From contig NZ_NWTI01000016.1 of assembly GCF_002531575.1 (NCBI RefSeq), positions 62,001-126,000 of the forward strand: DNA of 64,000 nucleotides. Direction: 5' to 3'. The notes under the pieces were generated by a model. That model was given only the letters and a program-made list of their open reading frames with translations, was not told the DNA's origin and did not search any database. Each line of letters starts with the position of its first letter. Position 1 is the stretch's first letter. Below, piece by piece: positions 44,581 to 53,717 of the stretch. This DNA is from Bradyrhizobium sp. Y36. GTDB taxonomy: Bacteria; Pseudomonadota; Alphaproteobacteria; Rhizobiales; Xanthobacteraceae. The position numbers and the translations under genes were made by a program.

Positions 44581-45660
44581 ATGAAAGCTGCCGTACTCAA
44601 ATCATTTGGATCGAAGCTGGCCATCGAGGACGTTCCGGACCCGGTCATCGGCACCGGCGAGGTCATCGTCGACGTCGTCGCCACGCGCGTGCTGTCCTAC
44701 ATGAACGAGGTCTTCGACGGGACACGCAATTATGCGCTCGACCTGCCTGTTATCCCCGGCCCCGGCGGCATCGGCCGGGTGCGCGCGATCGGCCCGGATG
44801 CCACCAAGCTCCGCGTCGGCGACTGGGTGTTCTGCGATCCCACGGTGCGCTCGCGCGATGATGTCGTGGCGCCCGATATCGCCCTGCAGGGGCTCACCGC
44901 CGCCGGCCCCGGCGGCATGCGCCTGCAGCAGCATTTTCGCCACGGCTCCTATGCCGAGCAGATGCGCCTGCCGACCGAAAATGCGAAGCGGCTCGGCCAG
45001 ATCACGTCCGAAGAGGCGTCGCGATGGTGTGCGCTGGGGACGGCTCTGGTGCCCTATGGCGGCTTCCTCGCCGCCAACCTTCAGCCCGGCGAGACCGTGC
45101 TGGTGAGCGGGGCGACCGGCAATTTCGGCAGCGCCGCCGTCTCGGTCGCGCTCGCGATGGGCGCGGCCTGCGTGGTCACCCCGGGCCGCAACGAGACCAT
45201 CCTCGCCGACCTCGTCCGCCGCTTCGGCAACCGGGTGCAGCCGGTCAAGCTCACGGGCAGCGAAGAGCACGACCGCGAGGCGATGAAGCGGGCGGCGCCC
45301 GCACCGATCGATTGCGTGCTCGACATCATGCCGCCCTCGGTCAGCCCGACCGTCGTGCGCGCGGCGATCATGACGGTGCGCCCCTACGGGCGCATCGCGC
45401 TGATGGGCGGCGTCGGCATGGCCGGCGGCCCGGGCCTCGAGCTGCCCTACCCCTGGATCATGCGCAACTGCATCAGCATCCACGGCGTCTGGATGTATCC
45501 GCCGGACGCCGCGAGCCGCCTGATCGCGCTGGTGCGCGCGGGGCTGCTGAGGCTGGAGGAGTATGAGACAACATCCTTCGGCCTCGACCACGCCAACGAG
45601 GCCGTGGCGCATGCCGCCGCCAATGGCGGGCCGTTCAAATTGACGGTGATCAGGCCTTGA
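44581..45660 (+). CDS. Zinc-free medium-chain oxidoreductase (quinone oxidoreductase-like)
   Basis: A 359-residue MDR-superfamily enzyme. The GroES-like domain (MKAAVLKSFGSKLAIEDVPD, GPGGIGRVRAIGPDATKL) precedes an NAD(P)-binding Rossmann domain with VLVSGATGNFGSAAVSVA. The catalytic-zinc cysteine/histidine pattern of classical alcohol dehydrogenases is not evident, so quinone- or enone-reductase-like activity is likeliest. It is divergent from an XRE/MmyB-type regulator, the usual arrangement for substrate-inducible detoxification. Confidence 0.87.
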   Translation: MKAAVLKSFGSKLAIEDVPDPVIGTGEVIVDVVATRVLSYMNEVFDGTRNYALDLPVIPGPGGIGRVRAIGPDATKLRVGDWVFCDPTVRSRDDVVAPDIALQGLTAAGPGGMRLQQHFRHGSYAEQMRLPTENAKRLGQITSEEASRWCALGTALVPYGGFLAANLQPGETVLVSGATGNFGSAAVSVALAMGAACVVTPGRNETILADLVRRFGNRVQPVKLTGSEEHDREAMKRAAPAPIDCVLDIMPPSVSPTVVRAAIMTVRPYGRIALMGGVGMAGGPGLELPYPWIMRNCISIHGVWMYPPDAASRLIALVRAGLLRLEEYETTSFGLDHANEAVAHAAANGGPFKLTVIRP

Positions 45661-45722
45661 GAACTGCAGGCGACGGGGTGCCCGTCGTCGCCGATTTTTT
45701 CGTCAGTCGGCCCAAGCACTTG

Positions 45723-45754
45723 TCTACTGTGCATGGGGTTGCTTTCGCACTTTT
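45723..45754 (-). repeat. Dispersed 32-bp element, copy 1
   Basis: It begins at the base following the lolD stop and reads on the minus strand AAAAGTGCGAAAGCAACCCC then ATGCACAGTAGA. It matches copy 2 (61216-61247) with 2 mismatches and lies in the same orientation with respect to the upstream gene. Confidence 0.75.
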
Positions 45755-46459
45755 CTATTCGAGCTCGACCACCTGGCCGTTCGACAGCGACACGCGCCGG
45801 TCCATGCGGCCGGCGAGCTCCATGTTGTGGGTCGCGATCAGCATCGACACCTTGGTCGCCTTGACCAGCTGCATCAGCGCCTGGAACACGTGATCCGCCG
45901 TGTGCGGATCGAGGTTGCCGGTCGGCTCGTCCGCGAACAGCACACGCGGCGCGTTGGCGACCGCGCGCGCGATCGCGACGCGCTGCTGCTCGCCGCCCGA
46001 CAGCTCGGCGGGGCGATGGGTGATGCGGTCGCCGAGGCCGAGATATCCCAAGATCTCTTTCGCGCGCTTGACGCTCTCGGATTTCTTCAGGCCGCGGATC
46101 ATCTGCGGCATCATCACGTTCTCCAGCGCCGAGAACTCCGGCAAGAGCCGATGCGACTGGTAGACGAAGCCGATATCGGTGCGGCGCAGCTGCGTGCGCT
46201 CGATGTCGGGCAGCTGCGAGGTCGGCGCGCCGTTGACATAGACCTCGCCGGAATCCGGCGCCTCGAGCAGGCCCGCAATGTGCAACAGCGTCGACTTGCC
46301 GGAGCCCGACGGCGCGACCAGCGCGACCGATTGGCCCGCCCACAGCGCCAGCTTGGCGCCATCCAGGATCGTCAGCGGCACCTCGCCCTGCAAGTACTGC
46401 CGCTTTATCTCGTGGAGATAAATGACCGGTACATCCTCAGCCCCCTGCTGCTGCTCCAT
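45755..46459 (-). CDS. lolD: Lipoprotein-releasing ABC ATPase
   Basis: A 234-residue ATPase of the LolCDE complex. Walker A APSGSGKST is at 49-57, the signature is LSGGEQQRVAIARAV, Walker B VLFADEPTGNLD, and the H-loop is ATHN; the FTSX-partner type (MacB/LolD) is shown by VYQSHRLLPEFSALENVMMP. It powers extraction of lipoproteins from the inner membrane for outer-membrane delivery. Seven bases separate it from the lolC stop. Confidence 0.95.
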   Translation of the reverse strand: MEQQQGAEDVPVIYLHEIKRQYLQGEVPLTILDGAKLALWAGQSVALVAPSGSGKSTLLHIAGLLEAPDSGEVYVNGAPTSQLPDIERTQLRRTDIGFVYQSHRLLPEFSALENVMMPQMIRGLKKSESVKRAKEILGYLGLGDRITHRPAELSGGEQQRVAIARAVANAPRVLFADEPTGNLDPHTADHVFQALMQLVKATKVSMLIATHNMELAGRMDRRVSLSNGQVVELE

Positions 46460-46466
46460 CAGGTCC

Positions 46467-47747
46467 TCACTCGTACCGGAGCGCTTCGACGGGATCGAGG
46501 CGCGCGGCGCGCCACGACGGATACAGCGTCGCCAGGAACGACAATGTCAGCGCCATGATGACAACCGCCGTGGTCTCGCCGATGTCGATCTCGGCAGGCA
46601 GCTTCGACAGGAAATACAGTTCCGGCGAGAACAGCTCGGTCGAGGTCAGCCAGGACAGGAACTGCCTGATGGACTCGATGTTGAGGCAGATCACGAGGCC
46701 GACGACGAAGCCGACCAGCGTCCCGACCACGCCGATCGAGGCGCCCGTGATCAGGAAGATGCGCATGATCGATCCCTGCGAGGCCCCCATCGTGCGCAGG
46801 ATCGCGATGTCGCTGCCCTTGTCCTTCACCAGCATGATCAGGCCGGAGACGATGTTCAGCGCTGCGACCAGCACGATCATGGTCAGGATCAGGAACATCA
46901 CGTTGCGCTCGACCTGGAGCGCGTTGAAGAACGTCGAGTTGCGCTGGCGCCAGTCGACCAGGAAGACCGGCCGGCCAGCGGCCTCCGTCACGGCCTGGCG
47001 GAAGGCGACGATCTGATCGGGATTGGTGGTGAACACCTCGATCGAGGTCACGTCGTTGCTGCGGTTGAAATAGGCCTGCGCCTCCGCGAGCGGCATGAAC
47101 ACGAAGCCGAGATCATATTCGGACATGCCGATCTCGAACACCGCGACAATCTTGTACGGCTTGATGCGCGGCGTCGTGCCCATGGGCGTGACCGCGCCCT
47201 TCGGCGCCACCAGCGTGATGCTGTCGCCGGCATGCAGCGAGAGCTGGTCGGCGAGACGGCGGCCGATGGCGACGCCCTGTCCCTCGTCAAAGCCCTCGAG
47301 CGAGCCCTGCTTGATGTTCTTGGCAATCGAGGTGAGGTTGTTGAGGTCGTCGGAGCGGATGCCGCGCACCAGCACGCCCGAGGCGTTCCACGGCGAAGAC
47401 GCCAGCGCCTGGCCATCCACCACGGGCGCGGCGAGCCGGATGCCTTTGACTTGGCTGAGGCGGTCGGCAACGTCCTTCCAGTCGGTCAGCGGCGATTCCA
47501 GCGGCTGCACCAGGATGTGGCCGTTGAGGCCGAGGATCTTGTCGAGCAGCTCCTTGCGGAAGCCGTTCATCACCGCCATGACGATGATCAGCGTCGCCAC
47601 GCCCAGCATGATGCCGAGGAAGGAGAACCCGGCAATGACCGAGATGAATCCCTCCTTGCGGCGCGCCCGTAGGTAGCGCGCCGACAGCATCCACTCGAAT
47701 GGCGCAAAAGGTGCGGTTTGCACGGTCTCGGTCATGGTCTCATCCAT
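46467..47747 (-). CDS. lolC: Lipoprotein-releasing permease LolC/LolE family
   Basis: A 426-residue FtsX-type permease: an N-terminal membrane helix (EGFISVIAGFSFLGIMLGVA), a long periplasmic MacB-PCD-like domain (about 55-270), and three C-terminal helices. The sequence EWMLSARYLRARRKEGFISV is the LolC/E hallmark. Only one permease is next to lolD, so it probably forms a homodimer (LolF-type) as in other alphaproteobacteria. The start is ATG 47747; ATG 47735 is possible. Confidence 0.92.
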   Translation of the reverse strand: MDETMTETVQTAPFAPFEWMLSARYLRARRKEGFISVIAGFSFLGIMLGVATLIIVMAVMNGFRKELLDKILGLNGHILVQPLESPLTDWKDVADRLSQVKGIRLAAPVVDGQALASSPWNASGVLVRGIRSDDLNNLTSIAKNIKQGSLEGFDEGQGVAIGRRLADQLSLHAGDSITLVAPKGAVTPMGTTPRIKPYKIVAVFEIGMSEYDLGFVFMPLAEAQAYFNRSNDVTSIEVFTTNPDQIVAFRQAVTEAAGRPVFLVDWRQRNSTFFNALQVERNVMFLILTMIVLVAALNIVSGLIMLVKDKGSDIAILRTMGASQGSIMRIFLITGASIGVVGTLVGFVVGLVICLNIESIRQFLSWLTSTELFSPELYFLSKLPAEIDIGETTAVVIMALTLSFLATLYPSWRAARLDPVEALRYE

Positions 47748-47837
47748 CGCTCGATAATCCCATGATTCGGGGTCAATTGTGGCCGGATTGGCGGCCGCGA
47801 TATCGGGCGATGAACAATATTCAGCCGACCAGGCTTG

Positions 47838-49157
47838 TCAGCCCACAAGTCTTGCGACCGCGTCCGCAGGCGACATGGTCTCGCGGGAGCCATCACTTCG
47901 CCGCTTGATCTCGACCTTGCCGTCGGCGAGCCCCTTCGGCCCGATCATGATCTGCCAGGGGATACCGATCAGGTCGGCGGCGGCGAATTTGGCGCCGGCA
48001 CGCTGGTCGGTGTCGTCATAGAGCACGTCGACGCCCTTGGCGGTCAGCTCGGCATAAAGCTTCTCGCAGGCCGCATCGACCGCCGCATCGCCCTGCTTCA
48101 GGTTGAGGATCGACACGCGGAACGGGGCGACCGCCTCCGGCCATTTGATGCCGGCATCGTCGTGGCAGGCCTCGATGATCGCGCCAAGCAGGCGCGAGAC
48201 GCCGACGCCGTAGGACCCGCCATGGATCGGCACGTCGACGCCGTCGGGGCCGGCCACCATGGCCTTCATCGGCTCGGAATATTTGGTGCCGAAGTAGAAG
48301 ATCTGGCCGACCTCGATGCCGCGAGTGTTGAGCCGCTTCTCCGCAGGCACTTCCTGCTCGAACCGGGCGGCGTCGTGGACATCCTCGGTGGCGGCATAGA
48401 CCGAGGTCCACTGCTTGATGATCGGCGTCAGGTCGCTGTCGTAATCGACGTCTTCGCCCGGCACCGGCAGGTCCAGCACGTCGCGATTGATGAACACGCC
48501 GGATTCGCCGGTTTCGGCCAGCACGATGAATTCGTGGCTGAGATCGCCGCCGATCGGGCCGGTCTCGGCGCGCATCGGGATCGCCTTCAGCCCCATCCGC
48601 GCAAAGGTGCGCAAATAGGCGACGAACATCTTGTTGTAGGCGACGCGCGCGGCGGCCTCGTTGAGGTCGAACGAATAGGCATCCTTCATCAGGAACTCGC
48701 GGCCGCGCATCACGCCGAAACGCGGACGCTGCTCGTCGCGGAATTTCCATTGGATATGATAGAGATTCAGCGGCAGGTTCTTGTAGGACTTCACATAGGC
48801 GCGGAAGATCTCGGTGATCATTTCCTCGTTGGTCGGCCCGTACAGCAGCTCGCGCTTGTGGCGGTCGGCGATGCGCAGCATCTCCGGGCCGTAGGCGTCG
48901 TAGCGGCCGCTCTCGCGCCAGAGGTCGGCAAGCTGCAAGGTCGGCATCAACAGTTCCAGCGCGCCGGAACGGTCCTGCTCCTCGCGCACGATCTGCTCGA
49001 TCTTCTTCAGCACCCGGAAGCCCAGCGGCAGCCACGCATAGATGCCGGCCGCCTCCTGCCGGATCATGCCGGCGCGCAGCATCAGCCGATGCGAGACGAT
49101 CTCCGCCTCTTTCGGATTTTCCTTCAGAATGGGCAGAAAGAAGCGCGACAACCGCAT
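47838..49157 (-). CDS. proS: Prolyl-tRNA synthetase, type without editing insert
   Basis: A 439-residue class II synthetase. Motif 1 and 2 regions are LMLRAGMIRQEAAGIYAWLP and QIQWKFRDEQRPRFG-like (HIQWKFRDEQRPRFGVMRG); motif 3 is GSYGVGVSRLLGAI. The editing (INS) domain of E. coli ProRS is absent, as is usual in alphaproteobacteria (about 440 versus 570 residues). The C-terminal anticodon-binding domain (VDVLYDDTDQRAGAKFAAAD) is intact. Confidence 0.96.
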   Translation of the reverse strand: MRLSRFFLPILKENPKEAEIVSHRLMLRAGMIRQEAAGIYAWLPLGFRVLKKIEQIVREEQDRSGALELLMPTLQLADLWRESGRYDAYGPEMLRIADRHKRELLYGPTNEEMITEIFRAYVKSYKNLPLNLYHIQWKFRDEQRPRFGVMRGREFLMKDAYSFDLNEAAARVAYNKMFVAYLRTFARMGLKAIPMRAETGPIGGDLSHEFIVLAETGESGVFINRDVLDLPVPGEDVDYDSDLTPIIKQWTSVYAATEDVHDAARFEQEVPAEKRLNTRGIEVGQIFYFGTKYSEPMKAMVAGPDGVDVPIHGGSYGVGVSRLLGAIIEACHDDAGIKWPEAVAPFRVSILNLKQGDAAVDAACEKLYAELTAKGVDVLYDDTDQRAGAKFAAADLIGIPWQIMIGPKGLADGKVEIKRRSDGSRETMSPADAVARLVG

Positions 49158-49301
49158 GGCAATACTCGTGGAATCAGTGGTTGCCTGCAGTGAAACCGGA
49201 TTGCGAGCGAAAACACAAGACCGGGAATGAGGAAAAGCCGCTAACGCATCGGAATTCCTGTCATTTTTCCGTCGGACTTCAAGCTCAGCGCGAACTCCAC
49301 A

Positions 49302-50864
49302 TTACGGCGGCGTGACGTCGAGTTCATCCTCGAGCGTGATTTGCTCGAAGTCGCTCACCAGCGCGTCGATCCGCACGTGCCAACGGCCCGCGAAGGGAAG
49401 CTCGACCTTGCGCACATGCCAGTAGCCGTCCGGCCCCAGCGAAGCCTTCCGCTCCATCGGCTCGATGCCGCGCTCGGGCAGGCTCAGCGTCAATGTCGTT
49501 TCCTTGGCCGCCAGCGGCGTCCCCTCGCCGGTCATCAGCTGGAGCACGAAATCATCGACGCCGGGCCTGCCGGGCGAGACCAGCACCTGGAACATCGCCT
49601 TGTCGCTGTGAATATGGATCGCCAAAGGCGTCTCGGGAACAATGGTGCGCGGCGGCGGCGTGAAGTGCCAGCCGGCGACCACAGCGAAGACGGCCAGGGC
49701 AATGGCGCATTCGATCAGGGTCGAGCGCCGCAGCGCGGGCGCCCCTGCCCCGTTCCGGGCCAGCGCCGGGGTCAGCCGGAACCGATTGAGCGCAGCCAGC
49801 GCCAGCAATCCCGTGACCAGGACGAGCTTGGTCGAGAGGATCCACCCGTAGCGGGTCGCAACCAGCGCTGCCGGCCTTTCGAGCTGCACGATCGCCAGTA
49901 CAAGGCCGGTCAAGGCCAGCACGCCGACCGCGAGCGCAGCGATGCGGGAAAAGCGGTTCACGATCGGCAGCATCGCGGTCGTCGGCCGTGACACCAGCGC
50001 GACCAGCGGCACGAGAGCACCGATCCAGATGGCGACGCCGAGGCCGTGGAGGAAGATCGCCGGACGCGTCAAGGCCTCTGGCGACGCCGTAGCGGCGTGC
50101 CCGGTCATGGCGAGCGACAGACCGACACCGATCAATGCGATGACAGCGAGAGCGCGCGCGTACCACCCGCTGCGCAGCGCCACCAGAGCGAGCAGCATCG
50201 CTGCGATGGCCGCCAGCAGAGCCGGCCCGGCGCTGGTCGCGAGCGCGACCTTCCAGGGGCCAGCAGTCGCAAGAGCCGCCATCGGCAGGCCGAGCAGATC
50301 GAGACCCAACGCGCCGAGAGATGCTGCAGCACTCGGAATTCCGATGGCGAGCGCCATGCGTGGCACGGTCATGCCGGTCATCGACCATGCGATCCAGCGC
50401 GCGAAGAACACGCCGCCGACGCCCACGAACAGCCCGAGATAAAGACCGACCCGCGCCAGCCAGATCAGCGCGTTCAACCCGCCGTCCACGTTTGTGGGAG
50501 GCTTGGTCGCGGTCGGCATGCCGATCGAGAACATCACCGATCCCGTGACGGGATGACCGTCCTGCGAGATCACGCGATAGCTGACGACCGCGGTCCCCTC
50601 GGGCAGATCCGTCGGCATCGCAACCGAAATCGTCTCGCCCGACGCGCTGACCTTTGCATCGTCGCGCGCCCTGCCGGCGCCGTCGATCAGCCGGACCGCA
50701 CCCGGCGTCACCGCTTCGTTGAAGCGCAGCTCCACCGCCTTGGGCGCGGCCGCGAGCATGCTGCCGCTCGGCGGCTCGACCGAGACCAGGGCCGCATGCG
50801 CCCACGCCGCGCTCGCAAATCCGGCAGCAAGGAGCAGGGTCGCGAGCGCGGCGAACAGGCGCAT
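49302..50864 (-). CDS. CopC-CopD fusion copper protein (YcnJ-like)
   Basis: A 520-residue membrane protein. Signal peptide, then a CopC beta-sandwich beginning with His (AHAALVSVEPPSGSML, copper ligand at the mature N-terminus) and VISQDGHPVTGSVMF. A CopD part with about eight membrane helices follows (LNALIWLARVGLYLGLFVGV, HGLGVAIWIGALVPL), then a C-terminal soluble domain. Involved in periplasmic copper handling or uptake. It overlaps the DUF1775 gene by one base and is the last gene of the cluster. Confidence 0.92.
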   Translation of the reverse strand: MRLFAALATLLLAAGFASAAWAHAALVSVEPPSGSMLAAAPKAVELRFNEAVTPGAVRLIDGAGRARDDAKVSASGETISVAMPTDLPEGTAVVSYRVISQDGHPVTGSVMFSIGMPTATKPPTNVDGGLNALIWLARVGLYLGLFVGVGGVFFARWIAWSMTGMTVPRMALAIGIPSAAASLGALGLDLLGLPMAALATAGPWKVALATSAGPALLAAIAAMLLALVALRSGWYARALAVIALIGVGLSLAMTGHAATASPEALTRPAIFLHGLGVAIWIGALVPLVALVSRPTTAMLPIVNRFSRIAALAVGVLALTGLVLAIVQLERPAALVATRYGWILSTKLVLVTGLLALAALNRFRLTPALARNGAGAPALRRSTLIECAIALAVFAVVAGWHFTPPPRTIVPETPLAIHIHSDKAMFQVLVSPGRPGVDDFVLQLMTGEGTPLAAKETTLTLSLPERGIEPMERKASLGPDGYWHVRKVELPFAGRWHVRIDALVSDFEQITLEDELDVTPP

Positions 50865-51391
50865 CAGGGTTTGGGCAACAGCTTCACGCCCGGCGCCGGC
50901 GATTTGCCCTCGGACTTGCTGTCATGCGCGTGCCCTGCCCCTTCGGCCGGGATCTCGATCCAGCGGCTGACGCCGGTCTCGCATTCCTGGACGACGGGAA
51001 AGTACAGGGTCGTGTTCGGCTTGAGCTTGTCGGTCAGGACCGTCTGCATGACGAACTCGTCATAGTGCTTGTCCGGCAGCTTGCCGCCGGACCAGGCCAC
51101 CTCCTTCACGCCGGAGGAAAGCTTGTTGCCGTGATAGTCGTATTCTCCGGCATATTTGCCTTCGACGACATCGACATTCCAGCCCGCCTTCGGCATGGGC
51201 TTCACCGCGATCACCCCTTCCGGAACCTGCACGCGGATCTTCACCGTCGGCGAGCCCGCGCAACCGTGGGGAATGACGAACACGGCCTTGTAGGACGTGC
51301 CGACCACGGCTTGCTTGGTCTCGAGCGACACATGCGCCGCCGCCGGCGAGGCGGCTAGCGCGGCAATCAGGAACAGGCAGGATCGCATCAT
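50864..51391 (-). CDS. YcnI-family copper-binding protein (DUF1775)
   Basis: A 175-residue protein: signal peptide MMRSCLFLIAALAASPAAAH, mature N-terminal HVSLETKQAVVG with His1, the copper ligand in YcnI. VIPHGCAGSPTVKIRVQVP, then GWNVDVVEG and a conserved WSGG region complete DUF1775. The tail is Gly/Lys/Pro. The partner CopC-CopD gene follows directly, as in Bacillus ycnI-ycnJ. AAAGGG precedes the ATG pair. Confidence 0.92.
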   Translation of the reverse strand: MMRSCLFLIAALAASPAAAHVSLETKQAVVGTSYKAVFVIPHGCAGSPTVKIRVQVPEGVIAVKPMPKAGWNVDVVEGKYAGEYDYHGNKLSSGVKEVAWSGGKLPDKHYDEFVMQTVLTDKLKPNTTLYFPVVQECETGVSRWIEIPAEGAGHAHDSKSEGKSPAPGVKLLPKP

Positions 51392-51420
51392 GTTGGCCCT
51401 TTCGAGAGTCCAGATCAGGC

Positions 51421-51957
51421 TCATTTCATTTTCATTCCCGAATGGTCCGGCATCTTCTTCATATCCATGTGACCGGAATGCCCGGCATCACCGGGGGCCT
51501 GCGCGCCGACGCCCTGGACGTCGAGGGAGACGGCGACCTTGCCGGCCTTCTCGAATTGCAGCGTCACCGGCACCTTGTCGCCCTGCTTGAACGGCCCCTT
51601 CAGCTCCTGCAGCATCAGATGATAGCCGCCGGGCGCGAGCTTCACCGTCTTGCCGGGATCGACCACGAGCCCCGCGTCGAGCGGACGCATCTTCATCACG
51701 CCGTTGTCCATGGCCATCTCGTGGATCTCGGCCTTCCCCGCGATGTCGGCGGAGACGCTGACCAGCTTGTCAGGCGCCGTGCCCTTGTTCTCGATGACCA
51801 GAAAGCCGCCGGCAACCTTGGCGCCGCCCGGCGTCGCGCGGCTCCACGCCTGCGAGATGACGAGATCGCCGGCCTTGACGTCGTCGGCGAGCACCGGGGC
51901 CGCGGAGAGCGCGAGAGCGAACGCAGCGAGCAGCACGTTCTTCGAGATGGTCTTCAT
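51421..51957 (-). CDS. Periplasmic copper chaperone PCu(A)C
   Basis: A 178-residue secreted chaperone. Signal peptide MKTISKNVLLAAFALALSA..LADD. The H(M)X10MX21HXM copper site is visible in AEIHEMAMDNGVMKMRPL and PGGYHLMLQEL. An additional Met/His-rich tail (HSGHMDMKKMPDHSGMKMK) likely binds extra copper. Such proteins load cytochrome oxidase Cu(A). The TlpA-like protein next to it would supply thiol reduction for that delivery. Confidence 0.95.
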   Translation of the reverse strand: MKTISKNVLLAAFALALSAAPVLADDVKAGDLVISQAWSRATPGGAKVAGGFLVIENKGTAPDKLVSVSADIAGKAEIHEMAMDNGVMKMRPLDAGLVVDPGKTVKLAPGGYHLMLQELKGPFKQGDKVPVTLQFEKAGKVAVSLDVQGVGAQAPGDAGHSGHMDMKKMPDHSGMKMK

Positions 51958-51985
51958 GTCGGTCTTCCCTTTGCAGACTTGAACT

Positions 51986-52483
51986 TCAGTGTTTGGCGAG
52001 TTGTTGCGCCGACCATTTTTCGAGATCGCCCATTTCAGCCGAGCCCTCGATCGTCGTGACGGTCCCTTCCCGGGAGATCAGCATGGTCCTGGGAATGTCG
52101 CCCTGCCAGGCCGGATCGATCTCGAACCGCAAGCGCTCGACGAAGCCGTCGTTGAAGATGAAGTTCTCGGTCGACGACAGACCCGCCTTGTCGAGCATCG
52201 ATTGCGTTGCCCCCGGCAGGTTCGGCACGAGATCGGCGCTGACGGTGACGACGTCGACCTCAGGATGATCCTTGGCAAACTGCCCGAGCAAGGGCAGCTC
52301 GACCTTGCAGGGGCCGCAGGTTACGCCCCAGAAATGGACGAGCACGGGACGGCCGGCATGTCCCTTCAGGACGCTTTGCCAGGTGCCGCGCTCGAACGGC
52401 TTCAGGGCTGGAGATGCGGCGAGCGCAGCCACTGAAGCGGTCAGAGCGACAAGGCCGGCAAGGCCTGCAAATCGAACTCTCAT
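51986..52483 (-). CDS. TlpA-like periplasmic thioredoxin
   Basis: A 165-residue membrane-anchored or secreted thiol-disulfide protein. MRVRFAGLAGLVALTASVAA is the signal/anchor; the active site VTCGPC is at Cys56 and Cys59 within LVHFWGVTCGPCKVE. LPLLGQFAKDHPEVDVVTVS is the TlpA/ResA fold. The neighbouring PCu(A)C chaperone suggests it reduces copper-site cysteines. It overlaps the propeller gene by 4 bp. Confidence 0.9.
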   Translation of the reverse strand: MRVRFAGLAGLVALTASVAALAASPALKPFERGTWQSVLKGHAGRPVLVHFWGVTCGPCKVELPLLGQFAKDHPEVDVVTVSADLVPNLPGATQSMLDKAGLSSTENFIFNDGFVERLRFEIDPAWQGDIPRTMLISREGTVTTIEGSAEMGDLEKWSAQQLAKH

Positions 52484-53691
52484 GGCTGGTCCTCGATGGC
52501 TGTAAGCCGATAGCCGTCGGCCTTCGTCATCCACGACAAATAGGTCTGCTTGCCGTTGGAGACCAGCAAAGGGTGATCGGAGGTGTCGCTCGTGCTCGAT
52601 ATCGTCTTCGGCGGCGACCACGTCTCGCCGTCGTCGCGGGAGATCGTCATCTGGACCGAGGTCTTCTCGCCGTCGAACTCCTTCCAGACCATCACCGTTC
52701 CCTTGGCGCTGGCAAGCACGTAGGGCCGCGTGGGGTTGCGGCCCGGCTGGCCCAGCGCCATGGGCGCGGAGAAGGTGCGGCCTTCGTCGCGCGAGTGTGC
52801 GTAGAACAAGCCCTTTCGCGCCTTGCCGTTCGTGTACCAGACCACATGGTAGGTCCCATTCGGCGCAACGGTGAGGCTCGGCCCATGATGCGGGCAGGCA
52901 TTGATCTGCCAGTCGTCATTGCTGACCCGGCGGACCTCACCTGGAGTCGCGACGTCCGTGAAGGTCATGACCGCGTGGTCGCGCACGCCGCCCTCGAAGA
53001 TGTTCCTGAAAATCACAACAGGCCGCCCGGGCGCAGCGAATGCCAGGCCCAAGCGGCAGCATTCGCAGGTGCCCTCGCGCGCCAGCTTCGCTTCGGCGTA
53101 AGTGGTGCCGCCGTCGCCGGACGAGGTGAAGAACAGCCCGGCTCCCTCGTACTTCTGTCCCGCCTCCTTCGCGACAATGCGATTGCGCTTGTCGAGCCAC
53201 GCGGCAAACACCGTTCCATCCTGATCGAGCGCCAGCGCTTCGAAACGCTGGCTCTCATTGCTGGCGGTGATCGGCTTCAGCTCGCCAAAGCTCTTCCCGC
53301 CGTCGGCCGAGCGCGTGGTGAACACCTCTCCGTTGAAGGCCGCGTCCCTGAAGGTCGAGAACGCGAGCGCGATGCCGCCGTTGCGGTCGATCACGATCTT
53401 CGGCCGCGCATCCGGTCCCCAATCGAGACTCAGCCGCTTGGTCGTGACATGGGTCGGCGCCGAAAAGCTGCGGCCTTCATCGCGCGAGCTTGCGACCGAG
53501 ACCTGCCCTCCCGCCATCCAGACCAGCCACAGCGTCCCGTCAGGACCGAAGGCGGGCGTCGCCTTGGTCGCACAGCGCAGTGTCGGCTCCTCGCACGCCG
53601 CTTCCGATGCAGACGGGGCCCGCATCTGTGCGAGCGCCGTTCCTTGTGCGAATGCGAGAGCGAGGATCGCGAGCAGGCCAGTTCGGATCAT
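52480..53691 (-). CDS. Secreted Asp-box beta-propeller (sialidase-fold) protein
   Basis: A 403-residue protein with signal peptide (MIRTGLLAILALAFAQGTAL, cleavage ALA). Five Asp-box repeats appear: SRDEGRSF, SADGGKSF, SGDGGTTY, SRDEGRTF and SRDDGETW, giving a six-bladed sialidase-like propeller. Sialidase arginine-triad residues cannot be confirmed. It also has cysteine/histidine pairs (CEEPTLRC, CECC, ACPHHGP) that could hold metal. Position inside a copper operon, between the receptor and the TlpA gene, argues for a copper-related role rather than sugar cleavage. GAAGGGAG precedes the start. Confidence 0.82.
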   Translation of the reverse strand: MIRTGLLAILALAFAQGTALAQMRAPSASEAACEEPTLRCATKATPAFGPDGTLWLVWMAGGQVSVASSRDEGRSFSAPTHVTTKRLSLDWGPDARPKIVIDRNGGIALAFSTFRDAAFNGEVFTTRSADGGKSFGELKPITASNESQRFEALALDQDGTVFAAWLDKRNRIVAKEAGQKYEGAGLFFTSSGDGGTTYAEAKLAREGTCECCRLGLAFAAPGRPVVIFRNIFEGGVRDHAVMTFTDVATPGEVRRVSNDDWQINACPHHGPSLTVAPNGTYHVVWYTNGKARKGLFYAHSRDEGRTFSAPMALGQPGRNPTRPYVLASAKGTVMVWKEFDGEKTSVQMTISRDDGETWSPPKTISSTSDTSDHPLLVSNGKQTYLSWMTKADGYRLTAIEDQP

Positions 53692-53717
53692 GGCCCCACT
53701 CCCTTCGAGAGCCCGGA